A stretch of DNA of 64,000 bases from Chitinophaga rhizophila (GCF_019492185.1 NZ_JAICCF010000005.1:248001-312000); one strand, 5' to 3'; positions 35,390 to 44,662 are shown, counted from the first letter of the stretch. Numbers and translations: made by a program. The notes: generated by a model not told the origin, from the sequence alone.

Positions 35390-37123
35390 ATGACTACATT
35401 TGAAACTTTAGGCTTACAGGAGCCCATTTTAAAAGGAATCCAGGACCTGGGATTTATCGCACCAACGCCAATTCAGGAAAAAGCTATTCCTGTATTATTG
35501 GGCGGAGACAGGGACTTTGTAGGTTTGGCCCAGACGGGTACAGGTAAGACGGCAGCTTTTGGCCTGCCGCTGTTACAGCAGATCGACGTAAAACAGCGTC
35601 ACCCCCAGGGTTTGATTTTATGCCCAACACGTGAATTATGTTTACAGATCACAAACGATCTGAAAAACTTCAGTAAACACCTCGGCGACGTTAGTATCGT
35701 TGCTGTATATGGTGGTTCCAGCATCGTGCAGCAGCTGCGCGATCTGAAAAGAGGAGTGCACATCGTAGTTGCTACTCCCGGCCGCTTGCTCGATATCATC
35801 GAGAGAAAGGCTGTTAACTTTGCCAATGTACGCTATGTTGTACTGGATGAAGCAGATGAAATGCTGAACATGGGATTCCAGGAAGACATCAACAATATAT
35901 TATCCAACACGCCTGAAGAGAAAACCACCTGGTTGTTCTCAGCTACTATGCCTCAGGAAGTACGTCGCATCGCGCAGAAGTACATGTCAGATCCTTTCGA
36001 GCTGACCGTAGGTAATAAAAACAGCGGTAACGTTAATATCGAACACGAATATTATGTGGTACGTCCACGTGAGAAATATGCTGCGCTGAAGCGTATCGTG
36101 GATTTCAACCCTGAGATCTTTGGTATCATCTTCACCCGTACGAAAATAGAATCACAGGAAATAGCAGAATCACTTATCCGTGATGGTTATAACGCAGACG
36201 CACTGCACGGCGACCTCACACAGCAACAGCGTGATAAGGTAATGAAGCGCTTCCGTGAGAAATCATTACAGGTACTTGTAGCAACAGACGTTGCTGCCCG
36301 TGGTATCGACGTTGATAACGTAACGCACGTAATCAACTACGAACTGCCTGATGATGTAGAAAACTACACACACCGTAGTGGTCGTACAGCACGTGCAGGT
36401 AAATCCGGTGTATCTATCGCTATTATCACTGGCCGCGATACTGGAAAGATCCGTCAGATTGAAAGAGTGATCGGTAAGAAGTTTAACAAAGTAGAAGTAC
36501 CTGATGGCTTTGCAGTTTGTGAAAAACAACTGTTCGGCCTTGTTCATAAAGTACACAACGTAACTGTAAACGAAGAGCAGATCGAACCATACCTGGAACG
36601 CATATTTGAAGAATTTGCAGCCATGAGTAAGGAAGAGATCATCAAACGCTTCGCTTCTCTTGAATTCAATCAGTTCCTGGAGTACTACCAGGATGCGCCT
36701 GATCTGAACGTGAAAGAAGAAAGAAGATCAGCTGAGGGTGGTGAACGCAGAAATAACGGTAAATTTACCCGTCTGTTCATCAACCTGGGTTCTGTAGATG
36801 ATTTCACCCGCGGAGATATGCTGCGTTACCTGTGTGATACCAGTGGCGTACGTGGTAACAAGATCGGCCGCATCGACCTGAAAGGTGTTTACTCCTTCTT
36901 TGAAGTAGAAAACGATGTGGTAGAGAAATTCCAGCAGACTTTCAAGAAAGCGGAATACAACGGTCGCAGCGTACGTATCGAAATGTCACAGGATGGCGAT
37001 AAACGTCGTTCCGGTGGCGGTAGCCGTCCTCCACGTGAAGGTGGCAGCGGTGGCAGACGTTGGGAAGGCAGCAGTGGCGGAGCTGGTAACAGCCGTCCTG
37101 GTGGTTTCAGAAAACGCTACTAA
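35390..37123 (+). CDS. DEAD-box RNA helicase with DbpA-type RNA-binding domain
   Basis: A 577-residue ATP-dependent RNA helicase of the CsdA/DeaD group. Q-motif FAAPTPIQ-like (FIAPTPIQEKAIP), motif I AQTGTGKTA, DEAD box VVLDEADEM, SAT, and HRSGRTAR are all present in residues 1-370. A DbpA-type RNA-binding domain spans about 465-545, and the last 30 residues are Gly/Arg/Ser-rich, a flexible RNA-contacting tail. Such proteins work in ribosome assembly and mRNA decay and often respond to cold. A strong terminator follows. Confidence 0.93.
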   Translation: MTTFETLGLQEPILKGIQDLGFIAPTPIQEKAIPVLLGGDRDFVGLAQTGTGKTAAFGLPLLQQIDVKQRHPQGLILCPTRELCLQITNDLKNFSKHLGDVSIVAVYGGSSIVQQLRDLKRGVHIVVATPGRLLDIIERKAVNFANVRYVVLDEADEMLNMGFQEDINNILSNTPEEKTTWLFSATMPQEVRRIAQKYMSDPFELTVGNKNSGNVNIEHEYYVVRPREKYAALKRIVDFNPEIFGIIFTRTKIESQEIAESLIRDGYNADALHGDLTQQQRDKVMKRFREKSLQVLVATDVAARGIDVDNVTHVINYELPDDVENYTHRSGRTARAGKSGVSIAIITGRDTGKIRQIERVIGKKFNKVEVPDGFAVCEKQLFGLVHKVHNVTVNEEQIEPYLERIFEEFAAMSKEEIIKRFASLEFNQFLEYYQDAPDLNVKEERRSAEGGERRNNGKFTRLFINLGSVDDFTRGDMLRYLCDTSGVRGNKIGRIDLKGVYSFFEVENDVVEKFQQTFKKAEYNGRSVRIEMSQDGDKRRSGGGSRPPREGGSGGRRWEGSSGGAGNSRPGGFRKRY

Positions 37124-37159
37124 GCAAAACGAAACAGGAATAACTAACTGATTCTATAG

Positions 37160-37190
37160 AAGCCGTCCTTGTAAAAGGGCGGCTTTTTTT
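37160..37190 (+). terminator. Terminator of the DEAD-box helicase gene
   Basis: AAGCCGTCC pairs with GGGCGGCTT over an 8-nt loop, then seven Ts. Confidence 0.9.
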
Positions 37191-37347
37191 ATTGTCTGGT
37201 TTGGCTATATATCAGCCATTCGGCCCCTTCCGCTGTCTACCCCAACAGATGACAGCTTTCAGATTTATCCATCATAATATTTCTCCGGTCTGATACTTGC
37301 TGGTGTTACTTTTTAATCTATATTGTTACTCTTACCAGTACCCTAAC

Positions 37348-39285
37348 ATGGCAGCAACAAAAAAGTTGAAGATACAACCAGTAGTACCCTTTTCGCTGTT
37401 CTCAGCCAGGGATATAGAATTGTTCCAGAATGGCGTCCATCCGCATTTGTACGAGAAATTCGGCGCTCATACGGTGGAATATGAAGGCGTCAAGGGCACC
37501 TATTTTTCTGTCTGGGCACCCAATGCAGCCTACGTTTCTGTGATCGGAGACTTCAATGAGTGGGATAATTATAGTCACACTTTGTACCCCAGATGGGACA
37601 AGTCCGGTGTATGGGAGGGTTTTATTCCCCAGGTGAAAAAGGGAGCGCTGTATAAATATTTTATTCGCTCCAATTCAGGTGAAGAGTTAAGAAAGGGGGA
37701 TCCGTATGCGAATTACTGGGAGGTGCGTCCGCTGACAGCTTCTATAACCTGGCAGCTGGACTACAAATGGAAAGACAAGCGCTGGATGCAACAGCGTAAT
37801 AAGCACAATAGCCTGGAGAGTCCGATGAGTGTATATGAGGTACACCTGGGATCCTGGCGTCGTCCTGATAAATCTAATCACGAAGTATTTTATACATATG
37901 CTGAAATAGCAGCCAGGCTCATACCCTACGTAAAGGATATGGGCTTCACCCATGTAGAACTGATGCCGGTAATGGAACATCCTTTTGATGGTTCCTGGGG
38001 ATATCAGGGCACCGGTTACTTTGCACCTACTTCAAGGTATGGTTCTCCGCAGGACTTTATGGCCTTTGTAGATGCCTTTCACCAGGAAGGAATAGGCGTT
38101 ATTCTGGATTGGGTGCCTTCACATTTCCCATATGATGCACATGGACTTTACCGTTTTGATGGCTCGCATACATACGAGTATGCCGATATGCGGAAAGGAT
38201 ATCACCCTGACTGGAACAGTTATATTTTCAACTACGCTCGTAATGAAGTACGTTCTTTCCTGCTTAGTAACGCAGTCTTCTGGCTGGATAAGTTTCATGT
38301 AGATGGTCTACGTGTAGATGCAGTCGCCTCGATGATTCACCTGAACTATTCACGTGAAGCCGGCGCATGGGAGCCTAATGAACTAGGAGGGGAGGAGAAC
38401 CTGGAAGCAATCTCTTTCCTGAAGCACATGAATGAGACTATCTACAGGCTATTCCCTGATGTGCAGACAATTGCAGAAGAGTCTACCAATTTCTATGGCG
38501 TATCAAGGCCTGTCTATATGGGCGGACTAGGATTCGGCATGAAGTGGATGATGGGCTGGATGAATGATACGCTTGCTTATTTTAAAAGAGACCCTAATCA
38601 TCGTAAATGGCATCAGGATCAGCTGACGTTCAGTATTGCCTATGCCTTTACTGAAAACTTTATGTTGCCGCTCAGCCATGATGAGGTTGTACATGGCAAG
38701 TCGCCTATGATGTACAAGATGCCTGGTGATGATTGGCAGAAGCTGGCTAATGTGCGTCTGATGTACAGCTATATGTTCACACATCCGGGAACAAAGCTAT
38801 TATTTATGGGTGATGAATTTGGACAGACTACAGAATGGAATTATAAGTCAGAATTGGACTGGCATCTGCTGGATCATCTTTCTCATCAGGGCCTGCAACA
38901 ATACGTAAAAGCGCTTAACCATCTGTATACATCGGAACCTGCATTGTATATCAAACAGTTTGAGTACTATGGTTTTGAGTGGGTGAACGTGTCTGACTAT
39001 GATAATAGCGTGTTAGCTTACCTCAGAAAAAGTTATAAACCAGAAGAAGATATTCTGATTGTCTTGAACATGAAGCCAGTCTCTCATGAGCATTACGAAC
39101 TGGGTATTGATGGAGGTGGAAGATGGAAAGAGATATTGAATAGTGATGATACTGCGTTCTTTGGCAGCGGAGTAACCAATTCAGGTAAGCTACAAACGCG
39201 GGAAGAGCCGTTGAATGGAAAAAGCCATTCGCTCAGCATGCGTGTTCCTCCGCTTGGAGCTGCCATCTTTAAAAGAGCTAAGTAG
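37348..39285 (+). CDS. glgB: 1,4-alpha-glucan branching enzyme
   Basis: Makes alpha-1,6 branches in glycogen. 645 residues from ATG 37348 (MAATKKLKIQP); the longer frame from 37297 has a hydrophobic run unlike the family. A CBM48 domain (about 45-140) precedes the GH13 barrel, with DWVPSHFP, GLRVDAVASMIH (nucleophile Asp), TIAEEST (acid/base Glu) and LSHDEVVHG (transition-state stabiliser), so the catalytic residues are intact. A C-terminal beta domain ends the protein. No other glycogen genes are adjacent, although a GH31 glucosidase is 2.7 kb away. Confidence 0.96.
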   Translation: MAATKKLKIQPVVPFSLFSARDIELFQNGVHPHLYEKFGAHTVEYEGVKGTYFSVWAPNAAYVSVIGDFNEWDNYSHTLYPRWDKSGVWEGFIPQVKKGALYKYFIRSNSGEELRKGDPYANYWEVRPLTASITWQLDYKWKDKRWMQQRNKHNSLESPMSVYEVHLGSWRRPDKSNHEVFYTYAEIAARLIPYVKDMGFTHVELMPVMEHPFDGSWGYQGTGYFAPTSRYGSPQDFMAFVDAFHQEGIGVILDWVPSHFPYDAHGLYRFDGSHTYEYADMRKGYHPDWNSYIFNYARNEVRSFLLSNAVFWLDKFHVDGLRVDAVASMIHLNYSREAGAWEPNELGGEENLEAISFLKHMNETIYRLFPDVQTIAEESTNFYGVSRPVYMGGLGFGMKWMMGWMNDTLAYFKRDPNHRKWHQDQLTFSIAYAFTENFMLPLSHDEVVHGKSPMMYKMPGDDWQKLANVRLMYSYMFTHPGTKLLFMGDEFGQTTEWNYKSELDWHLLDHLSHQGLQQYVKALNHLYTSEPALYIKQFEYYGFEWVNVSDYDNSVLAYLRKSYKPEEDILIVLNMKPVSHEHYELGIDGGGRWKEILNSDDTAFFGSGVTNSGKLQTREEPLNGKSHSLSMRVPPLGAAIFKRAK

Positions 39286-39435
39286 ATACAATACTACTGA
39301 TGGCAGGTAAGTAAAAATACGGTAAGGGTGCTTATGATAATGGTCTCATAGCCGGTGCAGCCGGAAGCAGAGTCGAACGGGAGTAATTGAACGACCCGAA
39401 TCAGTAATAAAGTATAAGTAAATAAGGTATTGATA

Positions 39436-39470
39436 AGCCGGTGCAACTTTGTTGTACCGGTTTTTTTTTA
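39436..39470 (+). terminator. Terminator of glgB
   Basis: CCGGTGCAA pairs with TTGTACCGG (one G-T pair) over a short loop, followed by nine Ts. Confidence 0.85.
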
Positions 39471-39482
39471 TGCATACTTTTG
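39452..39482 (+). promoter_or_regulatory. Promoter of the YwqK-like gene, overlapping the glgB terminator
   Basis: TTG (39452-39454), 20 bp, then TACTTTTG (39475-39482) match the Bacteroidota consensus. The -33 box is in the right arm of the glgB terminator hairpin. The ATG is 14 bp after the -7 box. Confidence 0.65.
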
Positions 39483-39496
39483 TGCAAATTAATCCT

Positions 39497-40108
39497 ATGA
39501 GAAAACTGAGTGTATTTTTACTGCTGCAATTCATGGTGCTGGCTGCGTTCGCACAAATGCCGAAGATACGGGTGAACAAAGTCGATGACCAGCAGCGCAA
39601 ACAGGGGGAATGGCAGGAGGAAATGCCTGAAGTTCGCGGAGAACCTGGTTATACCTGGGAAGGCAACTACGTTGATAATCTGAAAGAGGGGCTATGGAAG
39701 AAGTACGCCTTATCCGGCGCATTGATTGCAGAAGAGACCTTCAAACATGGACAACTGAATGGCTATTCCCGTTATTTCTATCCAAATGGCCGGATCAGCG
39801 CCGAAGGAGCTTTTATTGCGATGGACATCAATGGGGAGGTGGACTATTTCAGAATAGTAGATCCAATCACCGGGGATGAAAGATTTGAAGAGATTAAAAG
39901 AGATGGGAGCTCTCAGCGTAATGGCATGTGGAAGATCTATGATGAAGAAGGCAAGATGATCAAAGAGTATTATAGACGTGGAGAACCAGTAACAGAAGAA
40001 GAATATAACAGAACACCTGCAAAGCCAGCAGCAGCTGAAAAGCCAGCTACACCTCCTCCACCAGCAGGTTTACCTCATCAGCAGAAAAAGAAAGGCGGTA
40101 AGAATTAA
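39497..40108 (+). CDS. Exported MORN/YwqK-like repeat protein
   Basis: A 203-residue protein with a signal peptide (about 1-20, ending AAFAQ). The middle carries repeats of the WKKYALSGALIAEETFKHG type and YFYPNGRISAEGAF and WKIYDEEGKMIKEYYRRGEP, the MORN-variant pattern used to annotate YwqK-family proteins. A proline/alanine/lysine-rich tail (about 175-203) ends it. Though such proteins are labelled toxin-antitoxin antitoxins in databases, nothing here looks like a toxin partner, and a signal peptide argues for an envelope role. A shared terminator with the convergent PAP2 gene follows. Confidence 0.8.
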   Translation: MRKLSVFLLLQFMVLAAFAQMPKIRVNKVDDQQRKQGEWQEEMPEVRGEPGYTWEGNYVDNLKEGLWKKYALSGALIAEETFKHGQLNGYSRYFYPNGRISAEGAFIAMDINGEVDYFRIVDPITGDERFEEIKRDGSSQRNGMWKIYDEEGKMIKEYYRRGEPVTEEEYNRTPAKPAAAEKPATPPPPAGLPHQQKKKGGKN

Positions 40109-40268
40109 TTGAAATAGTACTGTAAAGGGTCTCAATAGAAGAATAGCTATCAGCAGGAGAAAGGTGAAAAGACTTTGGCGCAATGCAAAAAGTCACAGCC
40201 AGCAGAATATAAGCAGAGAGTTACTACAACTGAACGCAAAGAACCAATCATCTGAAGAGCATATTTTT

Positions 40269-40302
40269 AGCGCTCTGGCTATAGAGGCCAGGGCGCTTTT
40301 TA
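40269..40302. terminator. Bidirectional terminator between YwqK-like and PAP2 genes
   Basis: AGCGCTCTGGC pairs with GCCAGGGCGCT (one G-T pair), loop of seven, Ts on the plus side and an A-rich left flank. Confidence 0.85.
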
Positions 40303-40317
40303 TATTAGGTTTTTATC

Positions 40318-41019
40318 TTAGGCAGCGTTCTTCTTAAGACTTAGCGAAGCATTCCAGCGAGGATCGCGGAAGAACGGTCTGTTATCGAACCAGGAGAGCC
40401 ATATTAGGGTAATAACAGTTGCCACTATTGATCCTGCGGTTACATCTTCCAGGAAATGCTGGCTCATATACATGCGGGAGTAAGCTACCAGCAGGGCGAT
40501 GAGGAGATATATGTAACCCCATTTCTTATTGGGCGTGATGTAGGTCAGCACAAGGGCAATGGTAAAAGCGCAGGCCGTGTGACCGGATGGAAAGCTGAAG
40601 TTATTAGAGAGTACTTCCACATCAGGTATGTAGTATATGGGGCGGGTTTCGTTTGCAAAATAGACACTTGGTCTTGGCGCATTAAAGAGCATTTTAAGAA
40701 GCAAATTAACGGTTGCCGATAGTATTAGACTTGTTGCCATCAAAATGCTGCTACGATAGCTTAGAAACAGCAATAACAGGCATACAGTGACAGCGGTGAC
40801 ACGGCTGCCCAGTTCAGTCATGTAGGGAAAGAATATATCACCTGCCGGAAAGTGAAGGCTATTAATAAAAAAATAGATCTCATCTCTGGAGTGTATGATT
40901 TTCAGCAACAGCACCAGCAGGAGTAGCAGGAGGTATGGAAGCAGAAATGGGTAGAGGCGGCGGATGTTACCAGTAAGTGTTTGCAAGGGCAATGATTGTT
41001 TTAACGATTGATACCGCAC
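40318..41019 (-). CDS. PAP2-family membrane phosphatase
   Basis: A 233-residue inner-membrane protein with about six spans. The three phosphatase motifs are visible: KMLFNAPRPS (K-x6-RP), PSGHTA and SRMYMSQHFLEDVTAG (SRx5Hx3D), so the acid-phosphatase active site is complete. Such enzymes remove phosphate from undecaprenyl-PP, phosphatidic acid or PGP. The annotated start is a GTG at 41019, but a TACTTTTG -7-like box overlaps it (41019-41026 on the minus strand), so TTG 40992 or 40986 may be the real start. Not in an operon with any lipid gene. Confidence 0.88.
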   Translation of the reverse strand: MRYQSLKQSLPLQTLTGNIRRLYPFLLPYLLLLLLVLLLKIIHSRDEIYFFINSLHFPAGDIFFPYMTELGSRVTAVTVCLLLLFLSYRSSILMATSLILSATVNLLLKMLFNAPRPSVYFANETRPIYYIPDVEVLSNNFSFPSGHTACAFTIALVLTYITPNKKWGYIYLLIALLVAYSRMYMSQHFLEDVTAGSIVATVITLIWLSWFDNRPFFRDPRWNASLSLKKNAA

Positions 41020-41023
41020 AAAA

Positions 41024-41069
41024 GTATAAAAAAGAACGCCTGGTATGTATATAATACTTACCAGGCGTT
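41024..41069 (-). terminator. Terminator of the KGG-repeat gene
   Basis: AACGCCTGGTA (41035-41045) pairs with TACCAGGCGTT (41059-41069); on the minus strand the stem is followed by six Ts. Confidence 0.9.
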
Positions 41070-41099
41070 TGTGTGATTGGAAAGAGTTGGTGTATTAGT

Positions 41100-41483
41100 T
41101 TACACCGAAGAATTTGAATTGTCTTTCTGTCTTTTTCTGTGAGCAGCCTCTCCGCCTTTTTTACCAATTTCAGCCATGTGCTGTCTGTTTCTGCTGACAG
41201 CAACTCCACCTTTACGTCCGGCTTCCCGGGCTTCGGCAGAATTAAACTCGTGAGCAACACCCTGTGCATGCGCTGCGCGACCGCCTTTACTGGCTATAGC
41301 GCGTTGCATTGCTGCATCCATGGATGCGAAACCACGTTTATCTTTGCGGCTTGTTGTTGTTTTTTCTTCTGAGGGAGTTGATTTGTTCTCTGCTGATGAT
41401 TCTCTTGATTCACGGTCTTGATTGAGGTCTTCCCTTTCCAGTTTTTCCTGCTCTGTGAAGTGATTGCTTTGTTCTGCAGCCAT
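41100..41483 (-). CDS. KGG-repeat stress-type protein
   Basis: A 127-residue hydrophilic protein. Its C-terminal part contains three KGG-like repeats (SKGGRAAHAQGV, RKGGVAVSRNRQ, KKGGEAAHRKRQ), the motif shared by bacterial general-stress proteins and plant Em-type hydrophilins. The N-terminal 55 residues are rich in Glu, Lys, Ser and Thr and look disordered. Such proteins are thought to protect against drying or osmotic stress; here that is inference only. There is no signal peptide. A clear terminator follows and it stands alone between divergently and convergently placed genes. Confidence 0.78.
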   Translation of the reverse strand: MAAEQSNHFTEQEKLEREDLNQDRESRESSAENKSTPSEEKTTTSRKDKRGFASMDAAMQRAIASKGGRAAHAQGVAHEFNSAEAREAGRKGGVAVSRNRQHMAEIGKKGGEAAHRKRQKDNSNSSV

Positions 41484-41910
41484 AAGAAATAAATTTGAAA
41501 GGTTAAAAAATGGGTTCCATGTAACTAACGTAGGAAACTGAGTCGATTTGTGAAAGTAGGCACAACTATTATGCCGCGTATCGGCATTTCTTTGTATAAC
41601 CTATTGTATAACAGCTTTACACGTTTAATTTTCTCACATTTTTTAGTAGTAACGTGGAGTAGAATTGACAAACTGTAGCGTGACAACGCCAATGGCAATT
41701 AAACAATGTAAAAAGTGAATGAAATGTTAACGAATGTCAGATTGGTGGCTGATAGAATCGGTTTGTAACGTAGCATTAACAGAAGCTGAGCCGTTCAGTA
41801 AATTTTGTCCCGTTCATTTTGTTCATTTTGCCTATACGACGTTTGTATGCTTTGTGTGTAAGTTATAACATCCTAATTTTGAGATAACTCTAAAGTTGGC
41901 ATAGGTTATG

Positions 41911-41952
41911 AAAAGGCACTAAGATCTCAATCTACAGTGCCCTTTTTTTTTA
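41911..41952 (+). terminator. Orphan plus-strand terminator
   Basis: GGCACT (41915-41920) pairs with AGTGCC (41936-41941), flanked by four As and followed by a ten-T run. No plus-strand coding sequence ends near it. Confidence 0.8.
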
Positions 41953-41970
41953 ATGTTGGGTTTAAAACAC

Positions 41971-42003
41971 AAATCCCAAATTCTGATGAAGAATTTGGGA
42001 TTT
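41971..42003 (-). terminator. Terminator of the GH31 gene
   Basis: A perfect 13-bp stem with a 7-nt loop, 28 bp after the GH31 stop; T residues lie in the closing arm and just beyond it. Confidence 0.75.
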
Positions 42004-42030
42004 ATAGTCAGTGATAAAAGCTATTATATC

Positions 42031-44424
42031 TTATCGGATCACCAGTGTTTCAAATTTTCTATCTACAACCAGATTTACCGTATTCTCTCCAAAGTTAGCA
42101 GCAGTAAGCTTTACAGCTTCTCCATCCACTAAAATTTCCTTCGCTTTGAAAGGTAAACCATGTACGGTTATGTTATGCTTTCTGTAAGCTGCATTATACT
42201 GGCCAAAGTATTTTTTCCTAAGTACAAAACGATCTTTTTCTGACACCTGCTTAAACCGGATGTCATTATACTGACCGTTTTTATAACCATAATGATCGCC
42301 TGCATCTTCATACAAGAAGCTACCTGTTTCCTGCGTAGAATAATAAACATGCAACATCATTTCTTCCTGGTTGCGTTCCTCCACGTGCTGTATCTTCGGA
42401 TAGTTCGGGAGAACAGCTCCGGCTTTCACGAATAATGGCATTTCATCCAGTGGAGTGGCTATTTTAATGACCTGTCCGCCGGTGTATAATTCGTCATTCC
42501 AGTAGTAATACCATTCTCCTTCAGGAAGGTAGATTTCCTTTTCTTTCATGCCTTGCTCAGACACATGGCTGACCAGCAGTGAATCGCCAAACATAAACTC
42601 GTGTGAGCGGTCGTATGTCTGCTTATCATGCTGCGCAACGAATGCCAGCGGGCGCAGCATAGGCGTGCCGTAGCGGCTGTATTGCCAGAAAGTGGTATAA
42701 ATGTAGGGCAGCAAATTATAGCGCAGCTGAATGAATTTCCTGGCAACAGTTTCATAGGCTGTTCCGAAGCTCCATGGTTCCTGGTTAAAGCCTGTTTCAT
42801 TGCTGGCAGAGTGTGTACGCATCAGCGGATGAAATACTGCCAATTGTATCCAGCGTACATATAGTTCGCCGTCAGGCTCACCGATGAAACCTCCAATATC
42901 ACTTCCTACGAACGAGATGCCGGATACAGACATGCGCTGGCACTGTACGGACGCCAGCCAGAGATGATCCCAGCTGGAAACGTTATCTCCGGTCCAGAAA
43001 GACGTCCAGCGTTGAGCGCCGGCGTAGCAGGAACGGGAGATGACAAAAGGACGATTAGGCATCAGGAACTTTCTCATACCTGCGGCAGTTGCTTTGCTCA
43101 TCAGATGCCCGTAGACATTGTGCGCTTTACGGTGGCTTACTGCTTCGCCATCGTAGTCATGACGTACGTCCTCTGGGAACGTTCCCATTTCAAACACTGC
43201 GGGTTCGTTCATATCATTCCATACGCCTCTAACACCTACATCTACCAGGTCTTTGAACAGACCTGCCCACCATTTACGTACTTCAGGATTGGTATAATCA
43301 GGGAACACACATTTACCCGGCCACACATCTCCTTCCATCAATGCGCCATCCTGGCGCTTACAGAAGTAGTTATTTTGAATACCTTGTTTGTATATGTTAT
43401 AATCCGGATCCACCTTGATGCCCGGATCAATAATCACGACTACCTTAAAGCCCTGGTCTGCCAGCTCTTTGATCAGTCCCGCAGGTTCAGGAAATCCTTC
43501 CTTGCTCCAGGTAAAACAGCGGAAACCTTCCATATAATCAATATCCAGGTGTATTACATCACAAGGAATCTCACGTTTGCGAAATTCTGCTGCGATTTCT
43601 TTTACACGCTTATCAGGATAGTAGCTCCAGCGGCATTGCTGATAACCGAGCGCCCAAAGCGGCGGTAACTCTGCCGTTCCTGTGATACTGGTATAACCTT
43701 CCGCTACTTTCATTAGTTCTGGTCCGTAGATGAAATAATAGTTCATTTCACCACCTCTTGCCCAGAAACTGGTTACATTTTCTCTTTCTTTACCAAAGTC
43801 AAAAATGGTACGGAAGGTATTATCGAAGAATATACCATAGGCCTTTCCCCGATGTAAGCCGTAATAGAAAGGAATATTGCGATATAATGGATCGGTATCT
43901 TTCTGAAAGCCGTAAGCGTCGGTACCAAAGTTTTCCATACGCTTACCATGCAGATTGAGGTCAGTTGGTTTATCTCCCATACCAAAGAAGTACTCATCTT
44001 CCTGTATCTGCTTGCTGCAATAGACTATTTTACCGCCCTTCTGGAGATAATATTGCCAGTGGAAGCCCAGCTCGTCCTGGTTGATGATACAACCTTCCAG
44101 GTCTGTAATAGTGAGGCGCATATCGTCTCTTGAGATGTATATGCGTAATGCTTCAGTGTATATTTCAAAGTTCTCTTCAAATTCGTGCAGACCGAAGTGT
44201 ACAGGCGACTCTTCCAGCCTGTCACTCACTGCATATGAAAAGTCCCTTTGGAAATTGCCATCCGCCGCATAGCGAAAACGAATGATCTTGTCTGAAATGA
44301 TCCTTACTTCCAGTATGGTTTCGGTTGTATAAAAGTAGAAGTAGTTACCTTCTTTTTTCCATTCTTTAATAGTATCCGGATAGTGCTTGGCCGAATATTT
44401 CCCCGATGAGGTTGTTACTTGCAT
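42031..44424 (-). CDS. GH31 alpha-glucosidase
   Basis: A 797-residue enzyme of glycoside hydrolase family 31. The nucleophile Asp is in VWNDMNEPAVF (about 395) and the acid/base Asp in FWTGDNVSSWDHLW (about 475); MRTHSASNETGFNQEP follows, a family hallmark, and the C-terminal beta domains complete the protein. No signal peptide is seen, so it is probably cytoplasmic and acts on imported maltose- or glycogen-type oligosaccharides. A family 31 xylosidase is a less likely alternative. It stands alone, with a hairpin terminator after it. Confidence 0.93.
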   Translation of the reverse strand: MQVTTSSGKYSAKHYPDTIKEWKKEGNYFYFYTTETILEVRIISDKIIRFRYAADGNFQRDFSYAVSDRLEESPVHFGLHEFEENFEIYTEALRIYISRDDMRLTITDLEGCIINQDELGFHWQYYLQKGGKIVYCSKQIQEDEYFFGMGDKPTDLNLHGKRMENFGTDAYGFQKDTDPLYRNIPFYYGLHRGKAYGIFFDNTFRTIFDFGKERENVTSFWARGGEMNYYFIYGPELMKVAEGYTSITGTAELPPLWALGYQQCRWSYYPDKRVKEIAAEFRKREIPCDVIHLDIDYMEGFRCFTWSKEGFPEPAGLIKELADQGFKVVVIIDPGIKVDPDYNIYKQGIQNNYFCKRQDGALMEGDVWPGKCVFPDYTNPEVRKWWAGLFKDLVDVGVRGVWNDMNEPAVFEMGTFPEDVRHDYDGEAVSHRKAHNVYGHLMSKATAAGMRKFLMPNRPFVISRSCYAGAQRWTSFWTGDNVSSWDHLWLASVQCQRMSVSGISFVGSDIGGFIGEPDGELYVRWIQLAVFHPLMRTHSASNETGFNQEPWSFGTAYETVARKFIQLRYNLLPYIYTTFWQYSRYGTPMLRPLAFVAQHDKQTYDRSHEFMFGDSLLVSHVSEQGMKEKEIYLPEGEWYYYWNDELYTGGQVIKIATPLDEMPLFVKAGAVLPNYPKIQHVEERNQEEMMLHVYYSTQETGSFLYEDAGDHYGYKNGQYNDIRFKQVSEKDRFVLRKKYFGQYNAAYRKHNITVHGLPFKAKEILVDGEAVKLTAANFGENTVNLVVDRKFETLVIR

Positions 44425-44662
44425 AAATCGCTTTTAAATTTCCCTTTCCCTGTCACCACCCAAAATAGGTAAAAAATATTGTTTTAACACGCTTTAGCGG
44501 TGGAGGCTGTTTCTTAGCCGTTTACTCGTAAAATTAACACATTCGCTAAAATGCCCATGTAACATATTCGTGTATAACCTATCTTGAGTGCCAAATGTAC
44601 TTTTTGCTTTAACCTATTTTTTCCGGGGGTGCTTTTCCAGCACCCCTTTTTATAGATGCTAC
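44425..44662. other. Intergenic region upstream of GH31 with orphan terminator
   Basis: AT-rich region between two minus-strand genes. It includes an unexplained plus-strand terminator (44626-44652). No reading frame is convincing. Confidence 0.5.
44626..44652 (+). terminator. Second orphan plus-strand terminator
   Basis: GGGGTGC (44626-44632) pairs with GCACCCC (44640-44646) and is followed by five Ts. On the minus strand there is no T-tail, so it does not obviously serve the neighbouring minus-strand gene. Confidence 0.6.

Larger units (their letters stand above)
41484..42030. other. 547-bp region with an unexplained plus-strand terminator
   Basis: No protein gene is supported. A plus-strand terminator (41911-41952) has no gene in front of it, and a second hairpin (41971-42003) belongs to the GH31 gene on the minus strand. 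A TATGCTTTG element (about 41848-41856), one base longer than a -7 box, lies 60-100 bp upstream of the orphan terminator and could mark a short RNA. Confidence 0.5.

Noticed and set aside
39497..40108. Toxin-antitoxin system
   Set aside because: YwqK-like repeats are often labelled antitoxin, but this protein is exported and has no toxin-like neighbour.
42964..43668. Plus-strand frame of 234 codons inside the GH31 gene
   Set aside because: Opposite to an intact catalytic domain, composition unlike the other genes.
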